Source: Leptospira limi (lineage in GTDB: Bacteria; Spirochaetota; Leptospiria; Leptospirales; Leptospiraceae). From it: 64,000 bases of DNA. The stretch lies in assembly GCF_026151395.1 (NCBI RefSeq), contig NZ_JAMQPV010000001.1:806001-870000 (forward strand), read 5' to 3'. The translations under genes were made by a program, and so were the position numbers. Each line of letters opens with the position of its first letter. Position 1 is the first letter of the stretch. The notes beneath the pieces are model-generated. The model ran no database searches, had not been told where the DNA came from, and saw nothing but the letters and a program-made list of their open reading frames with translations. Positions 1-8,367 of the stretch are shown here, piece after piece.

Positions 1-834
1 TTACCATTCAATGCTGGCGGATATCTCATATTACTAGGAGTGTTGAAGAAAGTCATCATCGCTGATAATATTTCGCCTGTCATCGAACCATTTTTTAGCC
101 ATCCCGAAACATACAGTGGCCTAAGCGCTCTACTGTCCGTATATGGATTTGCGATTCAAATCTATTGCGATTTTTCTGGGTATTGTGATATTGCGAGAGG
201 ATTGGCATTACTTCTGGGTTATGACATTCCTGTAAACTTCAATGCACCATATTTTTCCACTTCTCTTAAGGAGTTTTGGCAAAGATGGCATATCACACTT
301 TCTCAATGGTTACGTGACTACCTATACATTTCGTTAGGTGGAAATCGATTCGGTAATTTGAGAACTTATTTTAATTTAGTGATCACGATGGTATTAGGTG
401 GTTTATGGCATGGTGCTAATTATACTTTTTTAGTATGGGGTGCCCTTCATGGTTTTTATTTGATCTTCGAAAGAATTATTTCCAAACCGCACAAAGAATC
501 TTCTTCTTATCTTATCAGAATCATAAAAGGATTAGTAGTATTTCATTTGGTGTGTTTTGCTTGGTTATTTTTTAGAATTGAAAAAATCCAAGATTTTCAA
601 TCAATTTACCAGAATATATACAATCAATCAGGTATCGATATTGCCGAGATTCCAAAGTTATATCGATTGATAGCAGTTGGATTTTTACTCCATACATACG
701 AATATTTTCAACGTAATGTCGCAATTCAGTTTCAATATCGAAAACTATTTTTACCAAGTTTAGCAATCGTTTGTGGGATTTTGGTTCTCACATTGTCATC
801 AAATTCAACTCAGTTTATATACTTTCAATTTTAG
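1..834 (+). CDS. MBOAT-family membrane O-acyltransferase, 5' end outside the window
   Basis: The frame is open from base 1, so the gene starts upstream and about 278 C-terminal residues are visible. The first residues read LPFNAGGY...GVLKKVIIADN, a typical stretch of AlgI/DltB-like MBOAT proteins. Later come the family motif around FWQRWHITLS-WLRDYLYI and GLWHGANYTFLVWGALHG, which carries the conserved His of the family. Several hydrophobic helices follow to the C terminus. Such proteins move acyl (often acetyl) groups across the inner membrane onto extracellular polysaccharide or other surface substrates. The DUF1574-type gene 9 bases downstream is a plausible periplasmic partner, as AlgI works with AlgJ/AlgX; the substrate cannot be told from sequence. 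Family call firm; acceptor unknown. Confidence 0.9.
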   Translation, partial: LPFNAGGYLILLGVLKKVIIADNISPVIEPFFSHPETYSGLSALLSVYGFAIQIYCDFSGYCDIARGLALLLGYDIPVNFNAPYFSTSLKEFWQRWHITLSQWLRDYLYISLGGNRFGNLRTYFNLVITMVLGGLWHGANYTFLVWGALHGFYLIFERIISKPHKESSSYLIRIIKGLVVFHLVCFAWLFFRIEKIQDFQSIYQNIYNQSGIDIAEIPKLYRLIAVGFLLHTYEYFQRNVAIQFQYRKLFLPSLAIVCGILVLTLSSNSTQFIYFQF

Positions 835-843
835 GTCGGACAC

Positions 844-1971
844 ATGAAGCTTAGAAAATTCCGAATTTTATATTTATTTTTACTCTTTTTTTCCATCGAT
901 AAATTGGTCTTGATTCCTCCTATAAAAACTTTCCTAATAGGTGAAGAGGTTGGAAATCCATATGTTGAATCTCTTAAAAATTTGAGTGCGGATTATTTAG
1001 GAAATGTAAAATACCAAGATAAAAAGAAAATTTGGGCATTTGGCACTTCTCGTTCGATGAATTTTTATCAATATGCATCATTGCCTTACTTTCAAAATTC
1101 AGAATTTATATCATCACAACAGAAAAAAGAATTAGAAAAGTATAAAATTTATACTTATGCTGCACCAGGATCCAATCCCTTGGTTTATTATACTCGATTC
1201 AATCAATTGTTAGAACAAAACTACAAACCAGATATAGTTTTTTTAGAAGTATCAGCCTTTTCGTTTAATAAAAATAATCGTTTCTATCATATTACTTTGT
1301 TAGAAGGTATGCCTTTAGAATTTGCTTTGGCACATTTCGATGAGTTACCAAAAGAGTTTGCTCACGAATTTTTCTTTTCCCGATTATTTGCATTGAGTCG
1401 TTATAAAATCTCTACTAAGGCGATTTCTGCCAATGTACTTGGAACCAAAGATAAAAATATGGAAATGTTAAAAACATTTCTCCCAGCTAATGCTGGATCA
1501 GTGGATCCATTTGCTGCCGCATTCGATACAAAAGCAAACAGAGAAGAAGCCCCTTATAAACCTGATCAATTCAATGATTTTAAAAATTTTCCTTCTAATG
1601 ATACAGACAAGTACATCAAAGTATCTATGTTAGTGGATGTTTTAAAAAAAGAATTTTATGGAAATTATACGGAAAATGATAACAACTTCCAATTTTTATC
1701 TCACATCATTGACCGCTGCCAAAAAAATAATATCAAAGTGATCTTATGGATTCCGAAAGTTCACAAAGAGCTAAATGATTTTTATGACACGGCTACTTTT
1801 TATCCGAAATGGAAACAAAAAATAGAAACAATAGCAAATGAAAAACAAATCCGTTTTGTGGATTTGAATGAATCAGGCAAAGTGCAGTGTGATTATTACC
1901 AAGATGCTGCCCATATTTCTGGCAGATGTTTACCTGAAATCACGGCGAATGTTTTAGGGATTCCGAAGTAA
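844..1971 (+). CDS. DUF1574-type (SGNH-like) exported protein, partner of the MBOAT acyltransferase
   Basis: 375 residues with an N-terminal hydrophobic anchor (about residues 8-22). An early GTSRSMNFY segment (near residue 68) resembles the nucleophile block of SGNH hydrolases, and a C-terminal DAAHISGRC segment supplies a D-x-x-H pair as in their last block. This is the usual look of the Leptospira DUF1574 family (assignment from memory). Such proteins commonly sit next to MBOAT transferases and resemble AlgJ/AlgX in layout, so the likely role is periplasmic acyl transfer or esterase work on a glycan or lipid. The gene begins 9 bases after the MBOAT stop and is surely co-transcribed. Activity is inference; the family call is moderately secure. 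Confidence 0.72.
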   Translation: MKLRKFRILYLFLLFFSIDKLVLIPPIKTFLIGEEVGNPYVESLKNLSADYLGNVKYQDKKKIWAFGTSRSMNFYQYASLPYFQNSEFISSQQKKELEKYKIYTYAAPGSNPLVYYTRFNQLLEQNYKPDIVFLEVSAFSFNKNNRFYHITLLEGMPLEFALAHFDELPKEFAHEFFFSRLFALSRYKISTKAISANVLGTKDKNMEMLKTFLPANAGSVDPFAAAFDTKANREEAPYKPDQFNDFKNFPSNDTDKYIKVSMLVDVLKKEFYGNYTENDNNFQFLSHIIDRCQKNNIKVILWIPKVHKELNDFYDTATFYPKWKQKIETIANEKQIRFVDLNESGKVQCDYYQDAAHISGRCLPEITANVLGIPK

Positions 1972-1985
1972 AATGGTAGATTTTG

Positions 1986-2014
1986 TTACTTGTAAGTAAT
2001 TGAGAAGTTATATT
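1986..2014 (+). promoter_or_regulatory. Possible sigma70 promoter with a palindromic -35 region
   Basis: TTACTT (1986-1991) and TATATT (2009-2014) are separated by 17 bases, with the start codon of the next lipoprotein gene at 2053. The -35 box is part of a perfect inverted repeat (TTACTT-GT-AAGTAA, 1986-1999), which could be an operator or chance. Seen by eye only. Confidence 0.3.
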
Positions 2015-2052
2015 CTTAAAACTGACTAGATTTAAGCATGGAATGACAGAGA

Positions 2053-3474
2053 ATGATAAGAATGTATATTTCCATATTCTATTCTTTTATCCTTATTAGT
2101 TTTATATTTCAATGTAAACCATCCGTATTGAATAATCCTGCTGATCTCCAATCAAAATCATTTTTGGAAACACAGATTTTAAAATGCATATTGAATGGTT
2201 TGGATTGTATTGAGCTACCACAAAACAATCAAGGTAATAAACAGTGGACCAAAATTTTTGGTCAATCCGGTACTTTCCAAACATTTGGAAATTCAACTGC
2301 AGTAGAACGAAGTGGAAATGTATACATGGTAGGAACTACCACTGGATCTATTTTTGGACAAACCAAAATATCACCCACTTTAGAGAACGATCTTCTGATT
2401 GCAAAATTCAAACCAGATGGCCAATTGATTTGGGCAAAACAGACAGGTAGCACTGTTACAAGTTCGACTTATGTGGAGTTGTCTCATATCGATATATTTG
2501 GTAATTTATACCTGATAGGATCTGCCAATACTCCATTCAATGAACTTGGATCAATTGGAGCTGGTTCATTGTTAATCAAAGTTAATAGTTCTGGAGTGAT
2601 TCTTTGGACAAGAGTTGTCCCTACTGGTGGGGAAACATTGGGATATGGAGTCACATCTGACCCATGGGGAAATGTATACATTACCGGAAACACAGAAGAA
2701 CAACTGCTAAATGGTCAATCTGCGGCAGGTGCACGAAATACTTTCATCTTTAAATATAATCCTGTAGGAGATTTAGTTTGGACTAAACTTTTTGATAGCA
2801 GTGGGATTAATTCCTATGGGCAAAGCATTCAGTATGAAGCCACAACTCAGTCTTTAATTGTGTCTGGGCAAATTAGTGCAACAGCTCAATTTTTTAATAA
2901 AACTCCTCCTGGCTCCATCACTGATTCATATATCGTATCATTTGATTTAAATGGTAATTTGAAATGGGTACAATTGATAGGTGGAACAGGTTTTGCAACC
3001 CAAATTCGAACTATGTCTGTTGACCAAAGAGGATCTATTTACGTCTCAGGTGACACCAATGGTAATTTGGAAGGAAATACCATAGATGGAGCTTCAGTTC
3101 AATTTTTAACTCGTTTGAATGTTTTTGGAGATAAAATTTGGACAAAACTGTTAGGTGGGGGTGGTTCAAGTGTCACACTTGTAAGTGGCCTTTCCGCAGA
3201 TAATTCCGGTCATATTTATTGTTTTGGTAAAACAAATGGTAACTTATTAGGTGTGAGCAAATTAGGAAATAATGATGCGTATTTATCGAAATATGATGCA
3301 AATGGAAATTTAGAATGGATTCGATTATCAGGGAATACATCCATTGATTTGACGGGACGAGGGATTTCCTCGGATCGTTTCGGTGTTTTGTATGTCACAG
3401 GATTTACAACCGGTAGTTTTGATGGCCAAAACAAACTTGGAACATACGATGCATTTCTCATCAAATATGAATGA
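2053..3474 (+). CDS. SBBP-repeat beta-propeller lipoprotein
   Basis: 473 residues. The N terminus is a hydrophobic signal ending in SFIFQC, a loose spirochaete lipobox, so the mature protein is probably a lipoprotein starting at Cys20. The body is about six or seven copies of a 50-60 residue repeat with a YxxGxTxGxF core and an F-x-x-K-x-x-x-x-G-x-x-x-W-x-K/R strand, for example VYMVGTTTGSIFGQ, IYVSGDTNGNLEG and LYVTGFTTGSFDGQ. This is the SBBP beta-propeller repeat found in several Leptospira surface lipoproteins. Role unknown; surface exposure and ligand binding are guesses from the family. A second in-frame ATG three codons in (2062) is an alternative start. Confidence 0.8.
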   Translation: MIRMYISIFYSFILISFIFQCKPSVLNNPADLQSKSFLETQILKCILNGLDCIELPQNNQGNKQWTKIFGQSGTFQTFGNSTAVERSGNVYMVGTTTGSIFGQTKISPTLENDLLIAKFKPDGQLIWAKQTGSTVTSSTYVELSHIDIFGNLYLIGSANTPFNELGSIGAGSLLIKVNSSGVILWTRVVPTGGETLGYGVTSDPWGNVYITGNTEEQLLNGQSAAGARNTFIFKYNPVGDLVWTKLFDSSGINSYGQSIQYEATTQSLIVSGQISATAQFFNKTPPGSITDSYIVSFDLNGNLKWVQLIGGTGFATQIRTMSVDQRGSIYVSGDTNGNLEGNTIDGASVQFLTRLNVFGDKIWTKLLGGGGSSVTLVSGLSADNSGHIYCFGKTNGNLLGVSKLGNNDAYLSKYDANGNLEWIRLSGNTSIDLTGRGISSDRFGVLYVTGFTTGSFDGQNKLGTYDAFLIKYE

Positions 3475-3656
3475 TTGGAATACAATTTCATTTTAAATAA
3501 GCAGCTCAAATTAAGATAATCCTTAGTTTTTGAAAAAATTTGTAAAATACCGCTAAAAACGTTCTAAAAATTGATTTAAACCATAACAAACGTTCTGAGT
3601 TCAGAAACATCAAATCAAAAGTCTTGAAAAAATTGGTAACTTTACACTTTACTATG

Positions 3657-3671
3657 CTAGGTGGTGCCTAG
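3657..3671 (+). promoter_or_regulatory. Short hairpin covering the ribosome-binding site of the next gene
   Basis: CTAGG (3657-3661) and CCTAG (3667-3671) flank TGGTG directly before the ATG at 3672. The only Shine-Dalgarno-like bases (AGGTGG) lie in the left arm and loop, so folding could limit translation. Short and possibly chance. Confidence 0.25.
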
Positions 3672-4460
3672 ATGAAAAAAAGTATATGGATAATATTGAC
3701 GAGTTTTTTTATATTCGGAAATTGCAATACAAAGAACGGAGAGGATTTAAGTTCTTTAATCGCATTATTGAATGTACCTTCCAATACAAGTTCCGATAGA
3801 GATACTTCCAATGAACAACCGGATGTGAATGTTGATTTCTCGTATTCAGTGGGTGATATAGGAACCGGTACATCACAATCAATTTTGCCTACTGGTTTAC
3901 AACCTTCCACTGGAGTTTCTTTCTCAGTCACTCCAAATTTACCTGCAGGATTAAGCATTAATGTTTCAACTGGTGAAATATCAGGAACTGCCACGAGTTA
4001 TGTAGCAAAAACGGACTATGATATTACGGGACAAAAAAATCAAAAAAGCAAAACTGTGAGAATTAGCTTTGGAATTAGTCACTTAAATAATGATCGATTG
4101 AATCAAACAATTCCATCTAGGCCAATTGGACCAAATTACACTTACAATGTAAATGGGCAGCTTACTCATACGATTCCAGCTGATGGATGTTCTGCGATTC
4201 AAAATGAAATCACGGGAAAAATTGCTATTATCAGAAGAGGAACTTGTAATTTTCAAGAAAAAGTAATCTTCGCACAAAATGCAGGAGCTATTGCTGTCAT
4301 CCATTATGATAATACTGCATCGAACACAATTCCAGCTGTAAATGCATATCCGACACCGAATTCGATCACAATTCCCTCAACCGTCATTTCAGGTAATGCT
4401 GGGACTACGCTTGTGAATGATTTAGCAACATTTAACACGAATGCAACGATGCGTCGATAG
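3672..4460 (+). CDS. Lipoprotein with putative Ig domain and protease-associated (PA) domain
   Basis: 262 residues. A signal segment ends at FIFGNC, giving a lipidated Cys near residue 19. A Ser/Asn-rich linker leads to a putative Ig module (about residues 55-130) with the characteristic LPAGLSINVSTGEISGTAT segment. A PA domain follows (about 140-258), recognisable by GKIAIIRRGTCNFQEKV, AQNAGAIAVIHYDN and a late IPSTVISGNAG. PA domains are usually lids or protein-interaction modules on proteases, but no protease domain is present and the protein stops just after PA. It is probably an exported lipoprotein of unknown function. It ends 26 bases from the convergent gene that follows. Confidence 0.75.
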   Translation: MKKSIWIILTSFFIFGNCNTKNGEDLSSLIALLNVPSNTSSDRDTSNEQPDVNVDFSYSVGDIGTGTSQSILPTGLQPSTGVSFSVTPNLPAGLSINVSTGEISGTATSYVAKTDYDITGQKNQKSKTVRISFGISHLNNDRLNQTIPSRPIGPNYTYNVNGQLTHTIPADGCSAIQNEITGKIAIIRRGTCNFQEKVIFAQNAGAIAVIHYDNTASNTIPAVNAYPTPNSITIPSTVISGNAGTTLVNDLATFNTNATMRR

Positions 4461-4485
4461 GTGAATTCGTTGGTAAATGTCTTTC

Positions 4486-6189
4486 CTACTTTCTCCATTT
4501 GGCTGGTCTCGAAAAATTTTTACTTCGTCCAGGTTTTATATTGAATTTGGAACGAGTGATTTTAGGAGAACGCATCCTTGCCTGGTTGAATTTAAAACGA
4601 CCAGGTTTGATATCTAGTTTTCCCTTAGGAATATGAGTTCTTGCTTTTAACAAGGCAAATAATCCATTCAAATCTATTTCACTTGAAGTAATAGATCCAG
4701 GTAATTCCTCTTCTTCATCATCCTCTTCATCATCTTCTTCCTCTTCGTCATTTTCATCTTCTACATCTGTTAATGATTTACCTTTTGCATCATTCATACT
4801 GACTTCCAAGTTGATTGGTTTGGGTTCCTTATATTTGGCACGGAATTTGGTGATCGCATAAAAACTTAAGATTTCTGATTCTGCAAGTTGTTGTGAAATT
4901 GGTTCATTGGATACATTCGGTAACGATTTTGAAAGGATGAAGATCCGGTCTTCTAATTTAAAACAAGAGAAAATAAACAATTCTTTCTTGGCACTTTCGT
5001 AAGCTGATTCTGGTTTGTCAATTTCTAGTAAAAATGTGTAAGTTCCGTTTCGGTATTCAGGTGTGAAAGATTCATGTTTGATATTTGATTGAGGGAATTG
5101 TCTTTGGATTTTATCAACTAACTTTGTTTTAATGAAACTCTTCAATGTAAATTCAAGTCCATTGGAGACCACATCTGCTTCAATTTTCTCATCAACTTTG
5201 ATCGCTTGGATTTTGTAGAGACCACGGACTGGATCATAAAAACTTACTTTTTCTTTTCCATCTCTTAGCACGGCAAACCTTACATCTACAGGAATCATTG
5301 TTTCAAATAAACCAGAGTCTGATCGATAAATATCCCCTCTAATGTCTCCATATACCGGATTTAAATATTTGATTGGTAGTGGATTGCTGTATTTGTTTTC
5401 TAGTGAATCCAAAAACTGGTCTTTAGAATGGTCAAAAAATCTATAATCTTGGTTATACGGTATAACTTCATTAAAAAGATTGAATGTCGGTAAAAAAAGC
5501 CAAGAGATTACTTTTCTAAAACCAAATTTGTATGTCGTTATTTCTGGATTCGGTTCTAATGATTTTCTTTTGGAAACGACAAAATAATGATTTTCATATT
5601 GTAATGCTGGAATGACACCTAATGTGAATACAAATAAAAGTGAGTTAATGTCATCGATTTCTTTTTTTGCATAATTCAATTGATAGTATGTATCACAGTT
5701 TTCTATTTCATGATCTAAGTAAGTTTGGTCATTTGTATAAAAAAATGTGTCTGCATCGACGATTTCAGCATATTTGGACAAAGTTTTTTTATCGGTTGGG
5801 TTCCCATTCAAGTTTTCGATTCGTTTGAATCGTTCGAATGTTTTGTTAGAACGAAACGATTCTAACTCTTTTAAATACGGCCAAGAATTAGGAATTCCAT
5901 ATATTTGTTTGATGTGTCTTGAGTTTGTATTCTTGAGTTTTAAATTGGTTCGAATGTTCTCGATGAATTGGAAATCGATTTGTTTTTCCGAAGCCAAATA
6001 GGTCTGTGAATTTTCCGATTCCATCTGGAAGGGGATACTTGAGATAAAACAAGAAACACCGTTTCTTGCAAACACTGATTCACTTTCGGAAATTGGAATT
6101 TCATGTCCTTTATCTTTTGAAACTCGGGTGTGGTACCAGCTGATTTGGCATTGGTATAAAAAAAGGAAAAGGAAGAAATAGAATTTCAT
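4486..6189 (-). CDS. Large hypothetical lipoprotein with acidic tract and basic tail
   Basis: 567 residues from the ATG at 6189 (MKFYFFLFLFLYQC); a TTG five codons upstream (6204) is possible but would lie in a hairpin. The signal segment ends at FLYQC, a spirochaete-type lipobox. No known domain is recognised in the central 450 residues. Near the C terminus comes a run of almost only Asp and Glu (coded by 4700-4765), then a basic, Arg/Lys/Pro-rich tail with the repeated segment IKPGR (DIKPGRFKF and NIKPGRSKN). The acidic-then-basic pattern suggests a disordered, charged tail. It is transcribed alone, convergent with the Ig/PA lipoprotein gene. Function unknown. Confidence 0.65.
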   Translation of the reverse strand: MKFYFFLFLFLYQCQISWYHTRVSKDKGHEIPISESESVFARNGVSCFISSIPFQMESENSQTYLASEKQIDFQFIENIRTNLKLKNTNSRHIKQIYGIPNSWPYLKELESFRSNKTFERFKRIENLNGNPTDKKTLSKYAEIVDADTFFYTNDQTYLDHEIENCDTYYQLNYAKKEIDDINSLLFVFTLGVIPALQYENHYFVVSKRKSLEPNPEITTYKFGFRKVISWLFLPTFNLFNEVIPYNQDYRFFDHSKDQFLDSLENKYSNPLPIKYLNPVYGDIRGDIYRSDSGLFETMIPVDVRFAVLRDGKEKVSFYDPVRGLYKIQAIKVDEKIEADVVSNGLEFTLKSFIKTKLVDKIQRQFPQSNIKHESFTPEYRNGTYTFLLEIDKPESAYESAKKELFIFSCFKLEDRIFILSKSLPNVSNEPISQQLAESEILSFYAITKFRAKYKEPKPINLEVSMNDAKGKSLTDVEDENDEEEEDDEEDDEEEELPGSITSSEIDLNGLFALLKARTHIPKGKLDIKPGRFKFNQARMRSPKITRSKFNIKPGRSKNFSRPAKWRK

Positions 6190-6191
6190 CT

Positions 6192-6222
6192 TAGGAACCA
6201 CCAAAGAGGGTAGTGGTTCCTA
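6192..6222 (-). promoter_or_regulatory. 10-bp perfect inverted repeat just upstream of a start codon
   Basis: TAGGAACCAC (6192-6201) and its exact complement GTGGTTCCTA (6213-6222) flank an 11-base loop. On the minus strand the right-hand end of the hairpin lies two bases before the ATG at 6189, where a Shine-Dalgarno site would be expected, and none is visible there. It could be a translational control hairpin or a protein-binding operator. Confidence 0.4.
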
Positions 6223-6633
6223 TAATTCTGTCAAAACAATTAACGAATCTATTTTTCCTAAAGAACCTTTGGTTTTAACATGATTGTTCTACACAGATAA
6301 TTCTTGTACTTCCATACCCAGAACTTCCACCTGTAGAAATGACATTGCTGGAAAATAAAGTTAACAATTATTATGTATCTCTTCTGAAGAGTTCTGGATA
6401 CAATTTGAGATCTTTCCCATTCGTTCCAATGAAATTTTCAGATTCCACACAGGATCACTCGGAACATTTATGTTTTTGCTCCTTGGAAATTCAAAATCGT
6501 TGTTTGATTTTTAGGGAATCTGAGGATTTGGTACTGAATTTGATTTAAGTAACACATTCCAAACCCAGGACATTTGGTTCAAAAGTCTGGACGAGGCCCT
6601 AGTTTACGTAAAATTCCCGAAAATATTGTTTCC
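6223..6633. other. Gene-poor gap with a possible decayed coding remnant
   Basis: No convincing complete gene lies here. The only open frame of any size (plus strand, 6339-6548) has no Shine-Dalgarno site and an unremarkable product, and is probably spurious. On the minus strand one frame reads, with two stop codons in the middle, an ENFIGTNGKDLK segment and later ISTGGSSGYGSTRIICVEQ ending at a stop (6275). The terminal ICVEQ resembles the C-terminal end of Leptospira DUF1554-type lipoproteins as I remember them, so this may be a dead gene fragment. Confidence in that reading is low. The transhydrogenase subunit PntA1, expected just upstream of the next gene, is not here. Confidence 0.35.
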
Positions 6634-6672
6634 AAAATGGCCATTTTTTCCATAACTACTACTAGTTTATGG
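6634..6672 (+). promoter_or_regulatory. Perfect 14-bp palindrome and start-codon hairpin before pntA2
   Basis: AAAATGGCCATTTT (6634-6647) is a perfect palindrome 21 bases before the ATG. CCATAA (6650-6655) and TTATGG (6667-6672) can pair around an 11-base loop and enclose the ATG at 6669. A weak promoter (TTGTTT 6626-6631, 17 bases, TCCATA 6649-6654) would place the palindrome in its spacer. No Shine-Dalgarno site is seen. Confidence 0.35.
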
Positions 6673-6959
6673 AAATATTTGTTACAGCCGTCACGATTTT
6701 CGTTTTAGCGATCTTCGTGGGATTTGAAATCATCACAAAAATCCCTCCCATCCTCCACACCCCACTTATGTCGGGTTCGAACGCCATTTCCGGCATCACC
6801 CTCATCGGTGCATTGTATGCTGCTGGAATCCAAGAGAGCAATATCACCAAAATTTTGGGCTTACTCTCTGTTATTTTTGCTACCATCAACGTTGTGGGCG
6901 GATTTCTCGTTACACATAGAATGCTTGGAATGTTCAAGAAAAAGGATGCACCGAAATAA
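6669..6959 (+). CDS. pntA2: NAD(P) transhydrogenase alpha subunit part 2 (membrane part)
   Basis: 96 residues with three hydrophobic helices, matching the short membrane domain that is the C-terminal part of PntA in two-subunit enzymes and a separate subunit (PntA2/PntAB) in three-subunit ones. The core TPLMSGSNAISGITLIGAL and the later FATINVVGGFLVTHRML are hallmark stretches. The enzyme couples proton entry to hydride transfer between NADH and NADP+. The stop overlaps the pntB start by one base (TAATG). The NAD-binding subunit PntA1 is not upstream here, so it must lie elsewhere or be absent. No Shine-Dalgarno site precedes the ATG. Confidence 0.9.
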   Translation: MEIFVTAVTIFVLAIFVGFEIITKIPPILHTPLMSGSNAISGITLIGALYAAGIQESNITKILGLLSVIFATINVVGGFLVTHRMLGMFKKKDAPK

Positions 6960-8356
6960 TGGAACTCATCAGCATTTTAAATTTAGCCTACCTCGTTGCT
7001 TCCATCCTATTCATCATTGGTATCAAACAATTAGCACATCCAAAGACAGCCACTCGGGGAAACCTACTCGGTGCACTGGGGATGCTCATCGCCGTTGTCG
7101 CAACACTCTTTGACAGGGAAATACTTTCTTATGAATGGATCGCTGTTGGTGTTCTCATTGGATCTGTGATTGGAATTATCCTCGCAATCAAAATCCAAAT
7201 GACTGCGATGCCTCAACTTGTGGCAGTTCTCAATGGATTCGGTGGTATTGCTTCTGTTTTCGTAGCAGGTGCTGCATTACAATTGTCGATTCCAAAATAT
7301 GCGACAGCAGTGAATTACCAGGAAATTGTTTCGATTGTTTTCTCTGCCATCGTAGGTGGGATTACTTTCTCTGGAAGTTTTATCGCCTTCGGAAAGTTAC
7401 AAGGTTTTATCACTGAAAAAGCAGTTCGTTACCCAGGTGACCAACTTGTTAAGATCTTAGTCGGACTCACTGCAGTTGGACTTGGTGTGTATGGTTGTAT
7501 GGAACCAACAGATGAGTCTATTTATTGGATCTTAAGTGGTGTGAGTTTACTACTTGGAATTTTCCTTGTGATTCCAATTGGGGGAGCTGATATGCCAGTT
7601 GTGATTTCCCTTCTTAACTCTTACTCAGGGATCGCGGCATCTGCAACAGGATTTGTTCTCAATAATAATGTGCTTATCATTTCAGGATCACTTGTAGGAG
7701 CATCTGGAATCATTCTGACACAAATCATGTGTAAAGCGATGAACCGAAGTTTGACGAATGTTCTCTTTGGTGGATTCGGGGCTGTCGCTACAGAAATGAA
7801 AGATGATGGCGATTTTTACTCAGGTAAAGTCAAATCAACGAGTGCAGAAGAAGTGGCAATGTTACTTGATGTTGCAAGAAGTGTCGTAATTGTTCCAGGT
7901 TATGGTATGGCTGTGGCACAAGCACAACATACAGTAAGAGATTTATACCAACTCTTAACGGCTCGTGGAATCGATGTTACTTTTGCAATCCATCCAGTAG
8001 CAGGTCGTATGCCTGGTCACATGAACGTACTACTCGCTGAAGCAGATATTCCTTATGATCGATTGAAAGAGATGGACGAGATCAATAGTACTTTCGAAAA
8101 TGTTGATGTTGTAATCGTTAATGGCGCTAATGACGTAACGAACCCACTTGCAAAAACAGATCCAAAATCACCAATTGCTGGTATGCCGATCTTGGATGTT
8201 GGAAATGCAAAAACGGTAGTTGTGATCAAAAGAAGTTTGAGTGCTGGATTTGCGGGAGTTCCCAATCCACTCTTCATTGCTGATAACTGTTTGATGTTGT
8301 TTGGTGATGGTAAAAAAGCTACGCAAGAGATGATTGCAGCGTTAAAAGAATCTTAG
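6959..8356 (+). CDS. pntB: NAD(P) transhydrogenase beta subunit
   Basis: 465 residues, the normal PntB length. The N-terminal 280 residues form a multi-helix membrane domain. The C-terminal ~180 residues are the NADP(H)-binding domain III with the conserved VPGYGMAVAQAQ loop, the IHPVAGRMPGHMNVLLAEA segment, GANDVTNP, and a late KRSLSAGFAGVPNPLF. With PntA1 and PntA2 it builds the inner-membrane transhydrogenase that supplies NADPH. It overlaps pntA2 by one base and is followed after 11 bases by a response regulator gene. Confidence 0.95.
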   Translation: MELISILNLAYLVASILFIIGIKQLAHPKTATRGNLLGALGMLIAVVATLFDREILSYEWIAVGVLIGSVIGIILAIKIQMTAMPQLVAVLNGFGGIASVFVAGAALQLSIPKYATAVNYQEIVSIVFSAIVGGITFSGSFIAFGKLQGFITEKAVRYPGDQLVKILVGLTAVGLGVYGCMEPTDESIYWILSGVSLLLGIFLVIPIGGADMPVVISLLNSYSGIAASATGFVLNNNVLIISGSLVGASGIILTQIMCKAMNRSLTNVLFGGFGAVATEMKDDGDFYSGKVKSTSAEEVAMLLDVARSVVIVPGYGMAVAQAQHTVRDLYQLLTARGIDVTFAIHPVAGRMPGHMNVLLAEADIPYDRLKEMDEINSTFENVDVVIVNGANDVTNPLAKTDPKSPIAGMPILDVGNAKTVVVIKRSLSAGFAGVPNPLFIADNCLMLFGDGKKATQEMIAALKES

Positions 8357-8367
8357 AGCCGGAAGTT

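Noticed and set aside
3568..3607. AACGTTCT direct repeats and TTCTGA-GT-TCAGAA inverted repeat as a LexA-type operator
   Set aside because: Does not match the Leptospira LexA motif I know, and no SOS gene follows; probably chance in AT-rich sequence.
6339..6548. 69-codon plus-strand open frame in the gap before pntA2
   Set aside because: No Shine-Dalgarno site, no recognisable product and no operon partner; the region looks non-coding or decayed.
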